Source: an uncultured Sulfitobacter sp. (GTDB lineage: Bacteria > Pseudomonadota > Alphaproteobacteria > Rhodobacterales > Rhodobacteraceae). Taken from it: DNA of 64,000 nt. The stretch is taken from assembly GCA_947501805.1 (NCBI GenBank), contig CANMXJ010000004.1, forward strand, positions 248,001 through 312,000, given 5' to 3'. Below, one piece after another: positions 34,177 through 43,281 of the stretch (position 1 is the stretch's first letter; each line of letters starts with the position of its first letter). Below the pieces are notes generated by a model. The model had not been told where the DNA came from. It did not search any database and saw only the letters and a program-made list of their open reading frames with translations. The translations under genes were made by a program, and so were the position numbers.

Positions 34177-35394
34177 TCACTGCCGCACCAAAGGCGCGCG
34201 CGCGGCATCCTGGTCGCGCCATGCCAGAATCGCATCCGCCATGGCGTTGATCATCACAGAGCGCCAGATCGGATCACGCAGGTTTTTCAGATCGCGATCC
34301 GAACTAATAAAACCAATCTCGATCAGGACCGACGGGATGTCAGCCGACTTCAGGACAGAGAACCCCGCCTGACGCATCGGTCTGCGGTTCATCGGCCCGC
34401 CTGCCTTTGCCATGCCTTCAACCAGAACCTGCGCCAACGCCGCAGATCGCGGCTCCGTTTCCTGTCGGGCGAGATCAAGCAGAATGCCTGCCACCTGATC
34501 ATCCGATCCGGTCAAATCAGCCCCTGCAATAATATCAGCCCGGTTATGTCGGGCTGCCAGATGCGCGGTGGCGGCATCACTGGCCTCTTCGGACAACGTA
34601 TAGACTGTTGCACCTTTGGCACCGCCCTGACTTAGGCTATCTGCATGTAACGAAATGAAAATATCCGCCTGCGCCTGATGGGCAATGGCCACGCGGGTTT
34701 CCAGCGCGACAAAAACGTCCTCGTCGCGGGTCAGTACCACATCCACGTCACTGCGCACCAAAGCTTCGCGCAGCCCTCGTGCGAAGGCCAGCATCAGGTC
34801 TTTTTCAATCGCGTCATCGCGCTCTGCACCGGGGTCAATACCCCCATGTCCGGGATCAAGCGCCACGCGAAAACGGCTTGGCTGTAGCGGTTCGGGAGGC
34901 GGTTTTTGCGTCAGCGCTGCGGCCCATGTTGGATCAACCGGCGCGCCGGCGGCCCCGGCAAATGTTTCTGCATCGGCTTTTTTCAGGGCTATTTCCAACA
35001 GAGCTTCGCCGCTGTTGAGGTCAACCGGCATGCCGATTTCCGTCGGTATCATCGGTTCTGCGAGATCAGCCACCAAACGAGACCAGCCGGGTCGGAATGC
35101 GCCGAAACGTATGGCCGAAATCCGTCCTGCTTCGGGCAGGATCATCGCAGGACGTAGCCCGCTCCAGTCTGCTTCTTTGAAGTCGACCACAAGACGCGCG
35201 GGGTTCTCCAGCATGAAGACGCGAAACGGCACCCCTTGGCTGAGGCCGATCTGGATCGTTGTCTTGCCGAGCCAGCCATCTGAAATCTCGCTGCGCGTGG
35301 GGTCCACACGGGCTAGCACACTCAGTTCCTGCGCGACCAGACTGCCCGCACAGAGCCACACAAGTGCTACTGCCTGAAAAAACGCCCGTATCAT
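34177..35394 (-). CDS. N-acetylmuramoyl-L-alanine amidase, AmiC type
   Basis: A periplasmic zinc amidase that cleaves stem peptides during cell separation. The 405-residue protein has a signal peptide (MIRAFFQAVALVWLCAGSLVAQ), an N-terminal AMIN-type domain (FRVFMLENPARLVVDFKEAD) and an Amidase_3 domain with ALDPGHGGIDPGAE, LTRDED, ISLHADS and the closing Glu in VLIEIGFISS. The start at 35394 gives the signal peptide; the longer frame upstream adds an unlikely hydrophilic leader. It precedes the PBP1A gene. Confidence 0.92.
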   Translation of the reverse strand: MIRAFFQAVALVWLCAGSLVAQELSVLARVDPTRSEISDGWLGKTTIQIGLSQGVPFRVFMLENPARLVVDFKEADWSGLRPAMILPEAGRISAIRFGAFRPGWSRLVADLAEPMIPTEIGMPVDLNSGEALLEIALKKADAETFAGAAGAPVDPTWAAALTQKPPPEPLQPSRFRVALDPGHGGIDPGAERDDAIEKDLMLAFARGLREALVRSDVDVVLTRDEDVFVALETRVAIAHQAQADIFISLHADSLSQGGAKGATVYTLSEEASDAATAHLAARHNRADIIAGADLTGSDDQVAGILLDLARQETEPRSAALAQVLVEGMAKAGGPMNRRPMRQAGFSVLKSADIPSVLIEIGFISSDRDLKNLRDPIWRSVMINAMADAILAWRDQDAARAPLVRQ

Positions 35395-35456
35395 GTCACC
35401 ACTGCATGTTTTTATTTTGCGCAAACTATCATCTTTGCGCAGCACCTGCCAGTGGT

Positions 35457-36599
35457 TCAACGCGCCGCCATAAATGCTTTGAGCCGCGCCAATCCTTCGA
35501 CAATATCGGGCGTGCTGCGGGCATAAGAAAACCGCAATGTCGTGGCACCGCGCAGAGGATCAAAATCCAAACCCGGTGTCACAGATACCCGCGCCTTTTC
35601 AAGAATTTCCGCCGCGAAGCTAAGGCTGTCATTCGTCAGATCGGACACATCTGCGTAGACATAGAATGCCCCGTCCGGTGGCGCAAAACTGGTAAAGCCC
35701 GCCTCTTTCAGCCCCTGCATCATCAAGGTCCGGTTGGCGCGGTAGATGTCCATATTGGCCTGTAGTTCATCATCACAATCCATCGCTGCCAAAGCCGCGA
35801 TCTGACTGGCATGGGGCGCACAGATGAACATGTTCTGAGCTATCCGCTCTATCACGCGCACGTGATCATCAGGTACAACCATCCAGCCGACGCGCCATCC
35901 GGTCATAGAGAAATATTTCGAAAACGAATTGATGACATAACAATCGTCGGTGATCTCCAGCGCTGTCACCGCTTTCTTTTCATATTCGACACCATGATAG
36001 AGTTCATCTGAGATAAAACTTGTGTCAGTTGCGCGACATGCCTCAACCAGCGCTGACATTGCACCGTGATCCAGCATTGTGCCCGTGGGGTTCGCAGGAG
36101 AGGCCACCATCAGGCCTGCCAAGTCCATTTGAGTGAAATCATCCGGTACCGGCTGGAAACGGTTTGCGGCACTGGTCTGCAAATCGACCGGAGCAAACCC
36201 CAAGGCCCGCAAAATCTGGCGGTAGCTGGGATAGCCCGGTGCCCCGATCCCGACTTTGTCGCCGGTGTCAAACAATGCCGTGAAAGCAAGGATGAACGCC
36301 CCCGATGAACCCGGCGTAATCACCACGCGGTTCGGGTCCAGATCAACATTGTACCACTCCCCGTACATCTGGGCGATTCTCGCGCGCAAGGCCGGCAAGC
36401 CCAATGCAACTGTATACCCCAGCGATCCTGCGTTCATGGCTCCGGTCAACGCCTCCACAGCCCCTTTGGGTGCGCCGGTGCCCGGCTGACCCACTTCCAT
36501 ATGGATGATATGCTCGCCTTTGGCCTCGGCTGCTGCCGCCGCCTGCATCACGTCCATCACGATAAAGGGATCAACAGCGGATCGGGTTGAAGTGCGCAT
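35457..36599 (-). CDS. PLP-dependent class I/II aminotransferase
   Basis: A fold-type I aminotransferase of 380 residues with the PLP Lys in SFSKYFSMTGWRVGW, the SPANPTGTML Asn loop, and the C-terminal Arg in TTLRFSYARS. AGGAG stands 7 bases before ATG 36599. The substrate pair cannot be assigned by eye; the family covers aspartate, aromatic and alanine-type enzymes. It is divergent from the DsbA-like gene. Confidence 0.9.
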   Translation of the reverse strand: MRTSTRSAVDPFIVMDVMQAAAAAEAKGEHIIHMEVGQPGTGAPKGAVEALTGAMNAGSLGYTVALGLPALRARIAQMYGEWYNVDLDPNRVVITPGSSGAFILAFTALFDTGDKVGIGAPGYPSYRQILRALGFAPVDLQTSAANRFQPVPDDFTQMDLAGLMVASPANPTGTMLDHGAMSALVEACRATDTSFISDELYHGVEYEKKAVTALEITDDCYVINSFSKYFSMTGWRVGWMVVPDDHVRVIERIAQNMFICAPHASQIAALAAMDCDDELQANMDIYRANRTLMMQGLKEAGFTSFAPPDGAFYVYADVSDLTNDSLSFAAEILEKARVSVTPGLDFDPLRGATTLRFSYARSTPDIVEGLARLKAFMAAR

Positions 36600-36683
36600 G
36601 GTTTTACTCCTATTACTGGTCTCGTGTTTCACCATCTACGCCGCAGCCGTCAAGCAGGTCGCGCCCGATCAAAGGTCTTTCTC

Positions 36684-37427
36684 ATGATGCATCGCTTCCT
36701 CGCCCCTGTCCTCGCCGCTTCAATGGCCTTGCCTGCGGGTGCCATGGATCTGACAGAACTGACAGATGCCCAACGCGCACAGTTTCGTGCCGAAGTGCGG
36801 TCCTATCTGATGGACAACCCCGAAGTGATCATGGAAGCGGTTGAATTGCTGCAAGCGCGCGATGCGGAAACGCAGGCGCAAGCGGATCTGTCTTTGGTAA
36901 CAGACAACGCTGAGGAAATATTCGACGACGGCTATTCTTGGGTTGGCGGCAATCCGGACGGCGATATCACGCTGGTAGAGTTTCTGGACTACCGCTGTGG
37001 CTATTGCAAAAAAGCCCATGGCGAAGTTGCCAAGTTGCTGAAAAGTGACGGCAACATCAGGTTGATTGTCAAAGAGTTGCCGATCCTGGGCGATCAGTCA
37101 GTGCTTGCCTCGCGCTTTGCAGTGGCAACGAAACAGGTCGCGGGCGACGACAACTACAAAGCGATGGGGGATGCGCTGATGGAGTACAAAGGCGACGTCA
37201 CCCTGCCCGCCCTGCGCCGTCTTGCGACAACATTCGGTCTGGATGCCGATGCGATTGAAGCCGCGATGAACAACGACTCAGTTACACGAGAAATTGCCGC
37301 AACACGGGCTTTGGCCGAAAAACTGCGCGTCTCAGGCACGCCGACATTTGTCATGCATGACGAATTGCTGCGCGGCTACCTTCCCTATGACCAGATGAAA
37401 GCACTGGTCGACGAGAAACGCGGTTAA
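36684..37427 (+). CDS. DsbA-family thiol-disulfide protein
   Basis: The 247-residue exported protein has a signal peptide (MMHRFLAPVLAASMALPAGA), an N-terminal helical dimerisation-like segment (FRAEVRSYLMDNPEVIMEAV), a thioredoxin-fold active site YRCGYCKKAH near residue 115, and the cis-Pro loop SGTPTFVMHDE. This layout resembles ScsC or Com1-type disulfide isomerases more than E. coli DsbA. AAAGG precedes the start. It acts in the periplasm on cysteine pairs. Confidence 0.9.
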   Translation: MMHRFLAPVLAASMALPAGAMDLTELTDAQRAQFRAEVRSYLMDNPEVIMEAVELLQARDAETQAQADLSLVTDNAEEIFDDGYSWVGGNPDGDITLVEFLDYRCGYCKKAHGEVAKLLKSDGNIRLIVKELPILGDQSVLASRFAVATKQVAGDDNYKAMGDALMEYKGDVTLPALRRLATTFGLDADAIEAAMNNDSVTREIAATRALAEKLRVSGTPTFVMHDELLRGYLPYDQMKALVDEKRG

Positions 37428-37430
37428 TTC

Positions 37431-37970
37431 TTACAGAAACGTCTGATGATATTTCACAAGGCGCCGGAAATGCGCCTCAAGGGACCGCTTGAGATGTGGC
37501 GCGTCTTTCACCGTTAGAATGTAATCGACCAATAGATTGTATTGCTGAATCTGGCGCGGCAAACGTTGCGCCGGATCAAGGCGCAATCTGCGGTCTGCCT
37601 CCTCGATCACCTGAACCTGCTGGCGGTCCGGCCATTCGAATGCCGTAGCCGGTTGCGACAAACCCTTGCCGTTCATCAAGGGTTGCTGTGCATCGTAATA
37701 ATGGAAAATCGCCCCTTCCAACAGCTGCACGTCACCCGCATCTGCCAAGGGCCAAGCCCAGACATAGGCAATTTCCCACACGTCAATCTGGCGATTTGCA
37801 ATCACATCAGAGCGGGCCGACGTCAGGTGCCTGCGAACACGATTGCGGATTCCATCTACGGACTGCCCAACGTAAATCGGCTGCCCGTCCAGATCACACA
37901 GCGCATACACACCCACATCATTGGTCAGCGCGGAAATCGCTCTGGAGCGGAAATCCTGCGCGTGGGTCAC
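37431..37970 (-). CDS. GIY-YIG nuclease, candidate type II restriction enzyme
   Basis: The 179-residue protein carries all expected GIY-YIG elements: GVY at 20-22, IYVG at 32-35, Arg/His in GIRNRVRRHL (Arg42 or Arg44, His48), metal-binding Glu85 in LLEGAIFHY, and Asn100 in PLMNGKG. It has a C-terminal extension of about 75 residues not needed for the core fold, as restriction enzymes of this fold use for DNA recognition. The start is GTG, overlapping the TGA of the methyltransferase gene by four bases, so both are made together. A role as the cognate endonuclease is a strong inference; DNA repair roles like UvrC are excluded by size and context. Confidence 0.8.
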   Translation of the reverse strand: MTHAQDFRSRAISALTNDVGVYALCDLDGQPIYVGQSVDGIRNRVRRHLTSARSDVIANRQIDVWEIAYVWAWPLADAGDVQLLEGAIFHYYDAQQPLMNGKGLSQPATAFEWPDRQQVQVIEEADRRLRLDPAQRLPRQIQQYNLLVDYILTVKDAPHLKRSLEAHFRRLVKYHQTFL

Positions 37971-39121
37971 GCCACCGCCCGACGCCGTTCGGCCTGTAGA
38001 ATGGGTTGAAACAGGGTTTTGTTCAGGTAGGAGACAATCGGCACGGCCACCCCGTCTCCGGCGACTTTATACGCCTGATTGTAGCGTTCCGGCATTTTGA
38101 AGCGGTCAGGTAGACCCATCAACCGCGCGACTTCCTTGCTGGATAGCAAACGTGCGCGTGTCTCGTTTCCTTTGACAAACATGATTGTCTGACGCGAAGA
38201 GCCGCCCGCTGGCGTTCGCAGACAGCCTGCCAATCCGTCAAACCGTATTTCCGCGCGCTGGCGATTTTGCCCCCCCTCATCAGGGCGCCCGCGTTTATAG
38301 AGCATGCCAATCTCGATCTTTCCGGAGCTGCGTGCCGCTGCCACGCGTGCCTGACTCGGCTCTGACATCAAAGACAACAGCCGCGCCACATCGGTATCAC
38401 TGATCCAGTCGGTATCGGGTGCCTGATCGACGATCTTACTCAGCGATGTACGCCTTTTGCCCGGCGGTTCATGATGCCACCAAACCCACTGCCGCCTTAG
38501 CCCCGTCGGCATGCGTTTCACAAACGCCTGTACTTTTTCGGTGTGGAAGACACCCCGCGGACCATCAGCCATCAGTCTCTCGACGGGAACGTCCTGCCGC
38601 ACGCCAATGATAAACAAGCGTGGCCTGCTTTGTGGCAGAAAATGCGCAGCGTCTATTTCCATCGCCCCGATCCGATACCCAAGATCGCTCAGCGTCTTGA
38701 GCACCTGCACCAGATCGCGCCCGTTATTTCGGGTCATCAGGCCGGTCACGTTTTCAAAGGCAATAATGCGTGGCGCGAACCCCTGTTCGGCAGCGCGTTG
38801 GATCATCCCTGCCCATTCCATAAACACGCCACTGCGCACGCCGTTCAGTCCCTGCCCCTTGCCCGCAAGCGAGAAATCCTGACAGGGACTGGACGCCCAA
38901 TAAAGGTCAATCGGCTGCAGCAATGGGGCAACATCAAGGGTCGCAATATCGGCTTCGATCAGCCCCCTACGCCCCCAATTATCGGCGTAAACCGCACATT
39001 TCATAGGATCGATGTCATTGGCAAAGGCGCAGGACCATGCCTTGCCCAGACCTGCACGGACCATACCGCCACCGCAAAAAAACTCGGCAAATTTGGGGGA
39101 TATTTCCGCGTCAGACACCAT
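37967..39121 (-). CDS. DNA (cytosine-5)-methyltransferase
   Basis: A C5-cytosine methyltransferase of 384 residues with motif I FFCGGGM (14-20), motif IV SSPCQDFS with catalytic Cys80, motif VI FENVTG, motif VIII QSRPRLFIIGV, motif IX RLLSSKEVARLMGLPD and motif X GDGVAVPIVSYL. The target-recognition region lies between VIII and IX (about 190-310) and is unlike any I can name, so the specificity is unknown. The GIY-YIG gene overlaps its stop. The pair stands between ispG and dsbA-type genes, on the ispG strand, as an apparent insertion into core chromosome. Confidence 0.93.
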   Translation of the reverse strand: MVSDAEISPKFAEFFCGGGMVRAGLGKAWSCAFANDIDPMKCAVYADNWGRRGLIEADIATLDVAPLLQPIDLYWASSPCQDFSLAGKGQGLNGVRSGVFMEWAGMIQRAAEQGFAPRIIAFENVTGLMTRNNGRDLVQVLKTLSDLGYRIGAMEIDAAHFLPQSRPRLFIIGVRQDVPVERLMADGPRGVFHTEKVQAFVKRMPTGLRRQWVWWHHEPPGKRRTSLSKIVDQAPDTDWISDTDVARLLSLMSEPSQARVAAARSSGKIEIGMLYKRGRPDEGGQNRQRAEIRFDGLAGCLRTPAGGSSRQTIMFVKGNETRARLLSSKEVARLMGLPDRFKMPERYNQAYKVAGDGVAVPIVSYLNKTLFQPILQAERRRAVA

Positions 39122-39171
39122 ATCTATGTCTAAACGGAGGTGCCAAAACTGTCGATAGTGAATTGGTGGCG

Positions 39172-40296
39172 TTACTCTGCAGCTTGCGCTGTTTGGGCTT
39201 CGATCTCTGCGGCTTTTTTCTCAACCTGTTCAACGATATGCTCGATCATGCTGGCGTTATCTTGCTTGTGGCTTTGTTTGCCGGCGAGATAGACCATGCC
39301 GGATCCTGCACCGCCGCCAGTGAAACCAACATCCGTCATCAGCGCCTCTCCGGGTCCGTTAACCACACAGCCGATGATGCTTAGGCTCATTGGCGTTTTG
39401 ATGTGCTCCAACCGCTGTTCCAGCACCTCGACTGTTTTGATCACGTCGAATCCCTGACGCGCGCAAGACGGACAGGAAATGATGTTCACGCCACGATGGC
39501 GCAGACCGAGGGACTTCAAGATTTCAAAGCCCATTTTCACTTCTTCAACCGGATCGGCAGACAGCGAAACACGGATGGTGTCACCAATCCCCATCCAAAG
39601 CAGATTTCCCATCCCTATCGCGGACTTAACCGTGCCACTGATCAGCCCACCTGCTTCGGTAATCCCGAGGTGGATTGGCGCATCCGTGGCTTCGGCGAGC
39701 TGTTGATAGGCGGCAGCGGCCATGAAGACGTCAGATGCTTTGCAGCTGATCTTGAATTCGTGGAAATCGTTGTCTTGCAGGATTTTAATGTGATCCAGAC
39801 CGCTCTCGACCATCGCATCGGGGCAAGGTTCGGCATATTTGTCGAGCAGGTGTTTTTCCAATGATCCGGCATTCACGCCGATGCGGATGGAACAATTGTT
39901 GTCCCGCGCCGCTTTGATCACTTCTTTGACACGTTTTTCGTCACCGATATTTCCCGGATTGATCCGTAGACAGGCGGCACCGGCCTCCGCAGCTTCAATA
40001 CCACGTTTGTAGTGGAAATGGATGTCAGCCACGATCGGTACCGATACTTCCGGCACGATCAGTTTCAATGCCTTTGAAGAAGCTTCGTCGGGCACCGAAA
40101 TGCGTACGATATCCGCCCCCGCATCTGCGGCTGCCTGCACCTGCGCGATTGTGCCTTTGACATCGGTGGTCAGCGTGTTGGTCATGGTCTGTACAGAAAT
40201 CGGGGCATCGCCCCCGACAGGTACATTGCCCACCATGATCTGACGCGATTTTCTGCGGTAGATGTTGCGCCATGGACGGATCTGGTTAAGCGACAT
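39172..40296 (-). CDS. ispG: 4-hydroxy-3-methylbut-2-en-1-yl diphosphate synthase
   Basis: IspG (GcpE) carries out the sixth step of the MEP isoprenoid pathway, converting MEcPP to HMBPP with a [4Fe-4S] cluster. The 374-residue protein has the TIM-barrel start ([15 protein letters not shown]), [17 protein letters not shown], and the cluster ligands in [12 protein letters not shown] and [10 protein letters not shown]. The C-terminus ([16 protein letters not shown]) is a short charged tail. It lies downstream of the rodZ-like gene and upstream of the methyltransferase. Confidence 0.96.
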   Translation of the reverse strand: MSLNQIRPWRNIYRRKSRQIMVGNVPVGGDAPISVQTMTNTLTTDVKGTIAQVQAAADAGADIVRISVPDEASSKALKLIVPEVSVPIVADIHFHYKRGIEAAEAGAACLRINPGNIGDEKRVKEVIKAARDNNCSIRIGVNAGSLEKHLLDKYAEPCPDAMVESGLDHIKILQDNDFHEFKISCKASDVFMAAAAYQQLAEATDAPIHLGITEAGGLISGTVKSAIGMGNLLWMGIGDTIRVSLSADPVEEVKMGFEILKSLGLRHRGVNIISCPSCARQGFDVIKTVEVLEQRLEHIKTPMSLSIIGCVVNGPGEALMTDVGFTGGGAGSGMVYLAGKQSHKQDNASMIEHIVEQVEKKAAEIEAQTAQAAE

Positions 40297-40365
40297 GAGA
40301 GAACCCCGGTGCTGGTGATTTCATCTCCAGTACCTACGCATCCCGCCCGGTTTTCGCAAGACTGT

Positions 40366-41631
40366 CTAGTTTGACTGACAGGGCATTGCTGCCAAAACTG
40401 CCGGATCAATTTCAGAGCTGGCAAGGTCCGCAAACATGCGGCTGAGCGATTGATCAGCGGTCGGGTCTACCGGTTCGTACAATTCAGCCAAGGCCTGATT
40501 GTCCAATGGCAGGTTCGACGTAATGCTGCCACGATCACCGACTGGGCCATAACAACCGTCAGACATGGCAAAATACAACGCACCGGATTCGCCTGTTCGC
40601 AAGGTCGGTGCCTCTTCGGTGGCAGGCACATCCCATGTGTCGCCCTTGTCCATCACACCTTCAAAGATCACAGTGCCATCCGCAGCGCGGACACGCACCC
40701 AAGATGGATAGGCGGCAACCATACGCACGGCGGCAGCCGGACCTTCAACAACTTGTGGAACAGACGGGTTGTCGAGGCCGGCAGTCAAGCTCGCGATGCT
40801 CACACCGGATGAAGGCGATACAACCTCCGTTGAGACAAAGTCCGGCGTGGCAAAATTCCCCAAAGTACTGGGGTTGATTGTCGCAATGGGTGCATCGCGG
40901 GCAACAAGCACCGGAACTTCCAAGGCTTGTGGGCGGTAAAGACGATCCAGCGCTTCGACGCGGGGCGCTTCCATGGCGAGAGGTGCCGCAGAGGCCGTGT
41001 TATCATCCTGAGTGATGTTCAACGCGCCATCAACCGGATCAAGGTCGGACAAGACAACAGGTGTCTGATCTACCGGTGCAACCTGCACACGCTGGACTTC
41101 TTGTAACACGGTATAACCGCCAAATCCAATGGCACCAATCAGTGCAACCAGCACCAGCATGGAACCAACCGCACCGGGTTCGATCCGGCTGAAGATACTA
41201 TCGCCGACGGGTGTGAAAGGCGTGTTGGGTGTCGCAAACAAATTCGTTTCGCTGGGACGTTTCTTGCGTTCTTCAAAGCTTGGTTTATTGATCACAGACG
41301 CTTGCGCCGACATCCCGTGCGCAACTTCGAAACCTGACTCCTGACAAAAGGCGCTAAACGCCTTGTCCGGGTCCATCCCAAGATAACGCGCATAGGATCT
41401 GACATAGCCTGCAATAAAGCCGGGCGTATCAAATGCGTCAGGATCGGCATTTTCAATTGCAGCAATATAGGATGCTTTGATGCGCAATTCGCGCTGTACA
41501 TCAAGCAATGATTTTCCAAGAGTTGCGCGTTCCCCGCGCATTACGTCGCCAAGACGTAGTTCAAACGCGTCAAAGCCTTTTGGCTCAACCGTTTCCTCGT
41601 TTTTCGCCCTAGAGGACCAACGCCCGATCAT
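40366..41631 (-). CDS. RodZ-like helix-turn-helix membrane protein
   Basis: RodZ-type proteins link MreB to the membrane and influence cell shape. The 421-residue product has an N-terminal cytoplasmic HTH (SLLDVQRELRIKASYIAAIE), a single membrane helix (VGSMLVLVALIGAIGFGGY, about residues 150-170), a proline-rich low-complexity periplasmic region and a DUF4115-like domain (SWVRVRAADGTVIFEGVMD). The order matches RodZ, and the ispG neighbour downstream is also seen next to rodZ in E. coli. Confidence 0.85.
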   Translation of the reverse strand: MIGRWSSRAKNEETVEPKGFDAFELRLGDVMRGERATLGKSLLDVQRELRIKASYIAAIENADPDAFDTPGFIAGYVRSYARYLGMDPDKAFSAFCQESGFEVAHGMSAQASVINKPSFEERKKRPSETNLFATPNTPFTPVGDSIFSRIEPGAVGSMLVLVALIGAIGFGGYTVLQEVQRVQVAPVDQTPVVLSDLDPVDGALNITQDDNTASAAPLAMEAPRVEALDRLYRPQALEVPVLVARDAPIATINPSTLGNFATPDFVSTEVVSPSSGVSIASLTAGLDNPSVPQVVEGPAAAVRMVAAYPSWVRVRAADGTVIFEGVMDKGDTWDVPATEEAPTLRTGESGALYFAMSDGCYGPVGDRGSITSNLPLDNQALAELYEPVDPTADQSLSRMFADLASSEIDPAVLAAMPCQSN

Positions 41632-41751
41632 CCCATCGCCCCACCGTTAACTTGCCTGTAACCTTAACTTGAATCAGCAGACGATTCGAAGCTTGGTCTG
41701 TTCTTGCGCTATGTGTAGCACAGTACAACCGGAAATGCGACTTTAACGTGG

Positions 41752-42975
41752 CTACCCAGCGGCTTCGGCACGATTTAGCGCACAATGGGACCATAGACCG
41801 TCCATCGCTTGCACCAAGGCGTCCAATTCCTTGAATTCGTGTACCGGTGACGGGGTGAACCGCAGCCGTTCCGTGCCGCGCGGCACAGTTGGGAAATTGA
41901 TCGGCTGGACATAGATGCCGTAATCATCAAGCAACCTGTCAGACAATATCTGGGTGTGAACCGGGTTTCCGACGATGACAGGCACAATATGTGACCCGTG
42001 GTCGATGATCGGCAATCCCAACCCCTTGAGGCGCATTTTAAGGATTTTGGCCTGTTGCTGATGTTTCTCACGCAACTCCGGTGCGGTCTTGAGATAGGCA
42101 ACAGAAGCCGCTGCACCTGCTGCGATTGCAGGCGGTAAGGACGTCGTAAAAATGAAGCCCGGGGCGTAAGACCGGATGGCGTCACACATCTTGGCTGAGG
42201 CCGCGATATACCCCCCCATCACGCCATAGGCTTTGGCCAATGTACCGTTGATAATGTCGAGGCGGTGCATCAGGCGGTCCCGTTCTGCAACCCCTGCCCC
42301 GCGCGGGCCGTACATCCCAACCGCGTGGACTTCGTCAATATAGGTCAGCGCACCGAATTCATCCGCCAGATCGCAGATTTCCTCGATGGGACCAAAATCA
42401 CCATCCATGGAATAGATCGATTCGAACGCAATCAGCTTTGGCGCGGCAGCATCGTCTGCTTCAAGCAGTTTACGTAAATGCGCAACATCGTTATGGCGGA
42501 AAATACGCTTGGCACCGCCGTTGCGGCGCACACCTTCGATCATGGAAGCATGGTTGCGCTCGTCCGAATAGATGATCAGACCGGGAAACAGTTTGGGCAA
42601 GGTTGAAAGCGTTGCATCATTGGCGATGTAGGCCGAAGTGAACAAAAGCGCTTGTTCTTTGCCGTGCAAATCCGCCAGTTCGGCTTCCAGCCGTTTGTGA
42701 TAGACGGTGGTGCCTGAAATGTTACGGGTGCCACCAGACCCTGCGCCCGTTGCTTGCAACGCTTCTTGCATCGCCGCCAACACAACAGGATGCTGCCCCA
42801 TGCCAAGATAGTCATTGCCACACCAGACAGTGATATCCTGTTCAGATCCGTCTGGCCGCGTCCATACCGCATGCGGGAATTGTCCCTTGCGCCGTTCGAT
42901 GTCGATAAAAGTCCGGTATCTGCCTTCTTCATGCAGGCGCGCAATCGCCTCGTCCAGCTTTGTTGTATAGTCCAC
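41752..42975 (-). CDS. hemA: 5-aminolevulinate synthase
   Basis: ALAS condenses glycine and succinyl-CoA, the first step of tetrapyrrole synthesis by the Shemin pathway used by alphaproteobacteria. From the GTG at 42975 the protein is 407 residues ([20 protein letters not shown]...), matching the Rhodobacter HemA start and length. GGAG lies 6 bases before this GTG but directly abuts the ATG at 42981, which would otherwise be used. The PLP Lys is in [11 protein letters not shown] (near 248), and [15 protein letters not shown] Gly-rich and [11 protein letters not shown] segments are present. A perfect Fnr box lies 125 bp upstream. Confidence 0.96.
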   Translation of the reverse strand: MDYTTKLDEAIARLHEEGRYRTFIDIERRKGQFPHAVWTRPDGSEQDITVWCGNDYLGMGQHPVVLAAMQEALQATGAGSGGTRNISGTTVYHKRLEAELADLHGKEQALLFTSAYIANDATLSTLPKLFPGLIIYSDERNHASMIEGVRRNGGAKRIFRHNDVAHLRKLLEADDAAAPKLIAFESIYSMDGDFGPIEEICDLADEFGALTYIDEVHAVGMYGPRGAGVAERDRLMHRLDIINGTLAKAYGVMGGYIAASAKMCDAIRSYAPGFIFTTSLPPAIAAGAAASVAYLKTAPELREKHQQQAKILKMRLKGLGLPIIDHGSHIVPVIVGNPVHTQILSDRLLDDYGIYVQPINFPTVPRGTERLRFTPSPVHEFKELDALVQAMDGLWSHCALNRAEAAG

Positions 42976-43281
42976 GCGCATCTCCGTTCGGCAAGCTTAG
43001 CGGGCGAAGCATCAGGTACCCGAAAAGATTTATTTTTAGAATGAATACAGAAACCCATTCCCGTCTTCAACGGTATATCGGTGCACGTCTTGTCGCAGTT
43101 TGATGTAGATCAACAAAAACGTCCAAAGCGGATATTTGTCCGGAAATATCCGCAGACATCATTGCCATGGTCCCATTCCCGGTCTGATTGGTTGCGCCTC
43201 CTTGTCTGATGGCGTCAATATCGCGGCAATCACCCGCACCGCGGGAAAATGATCGTTTGCCCTAGAAAGAAAGCAAATTCC
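42976..43281. other. 306-bp divergent region between hemA and an M20 peptidase gene
   Basis: It holds the Fnr box (43100-43113) and no gene. A pair of related sequences, ATATTTGTCCGGAAATATCCG around 43131-43152, includes ATATTT and AAATAT arms that may form a small dyad. I see no other supported element. Confidence 0.5.
43100..43113. promoter_or_regulatory. Fnr/FnrL box upstream of hemA
   Basis: TTGATGTAGATCAA is an exact match to the Fnr-family consensus TTGAT-N4-ATCAA. It is 125 bp upstream of the hemA start and 169 bp from the divergent peptidase start. In Rhodobacter sphaeroides hemA is known to be under FnrL control, so oxygen-responsive control of hemA is the natural reading. Confidence 0.8.
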
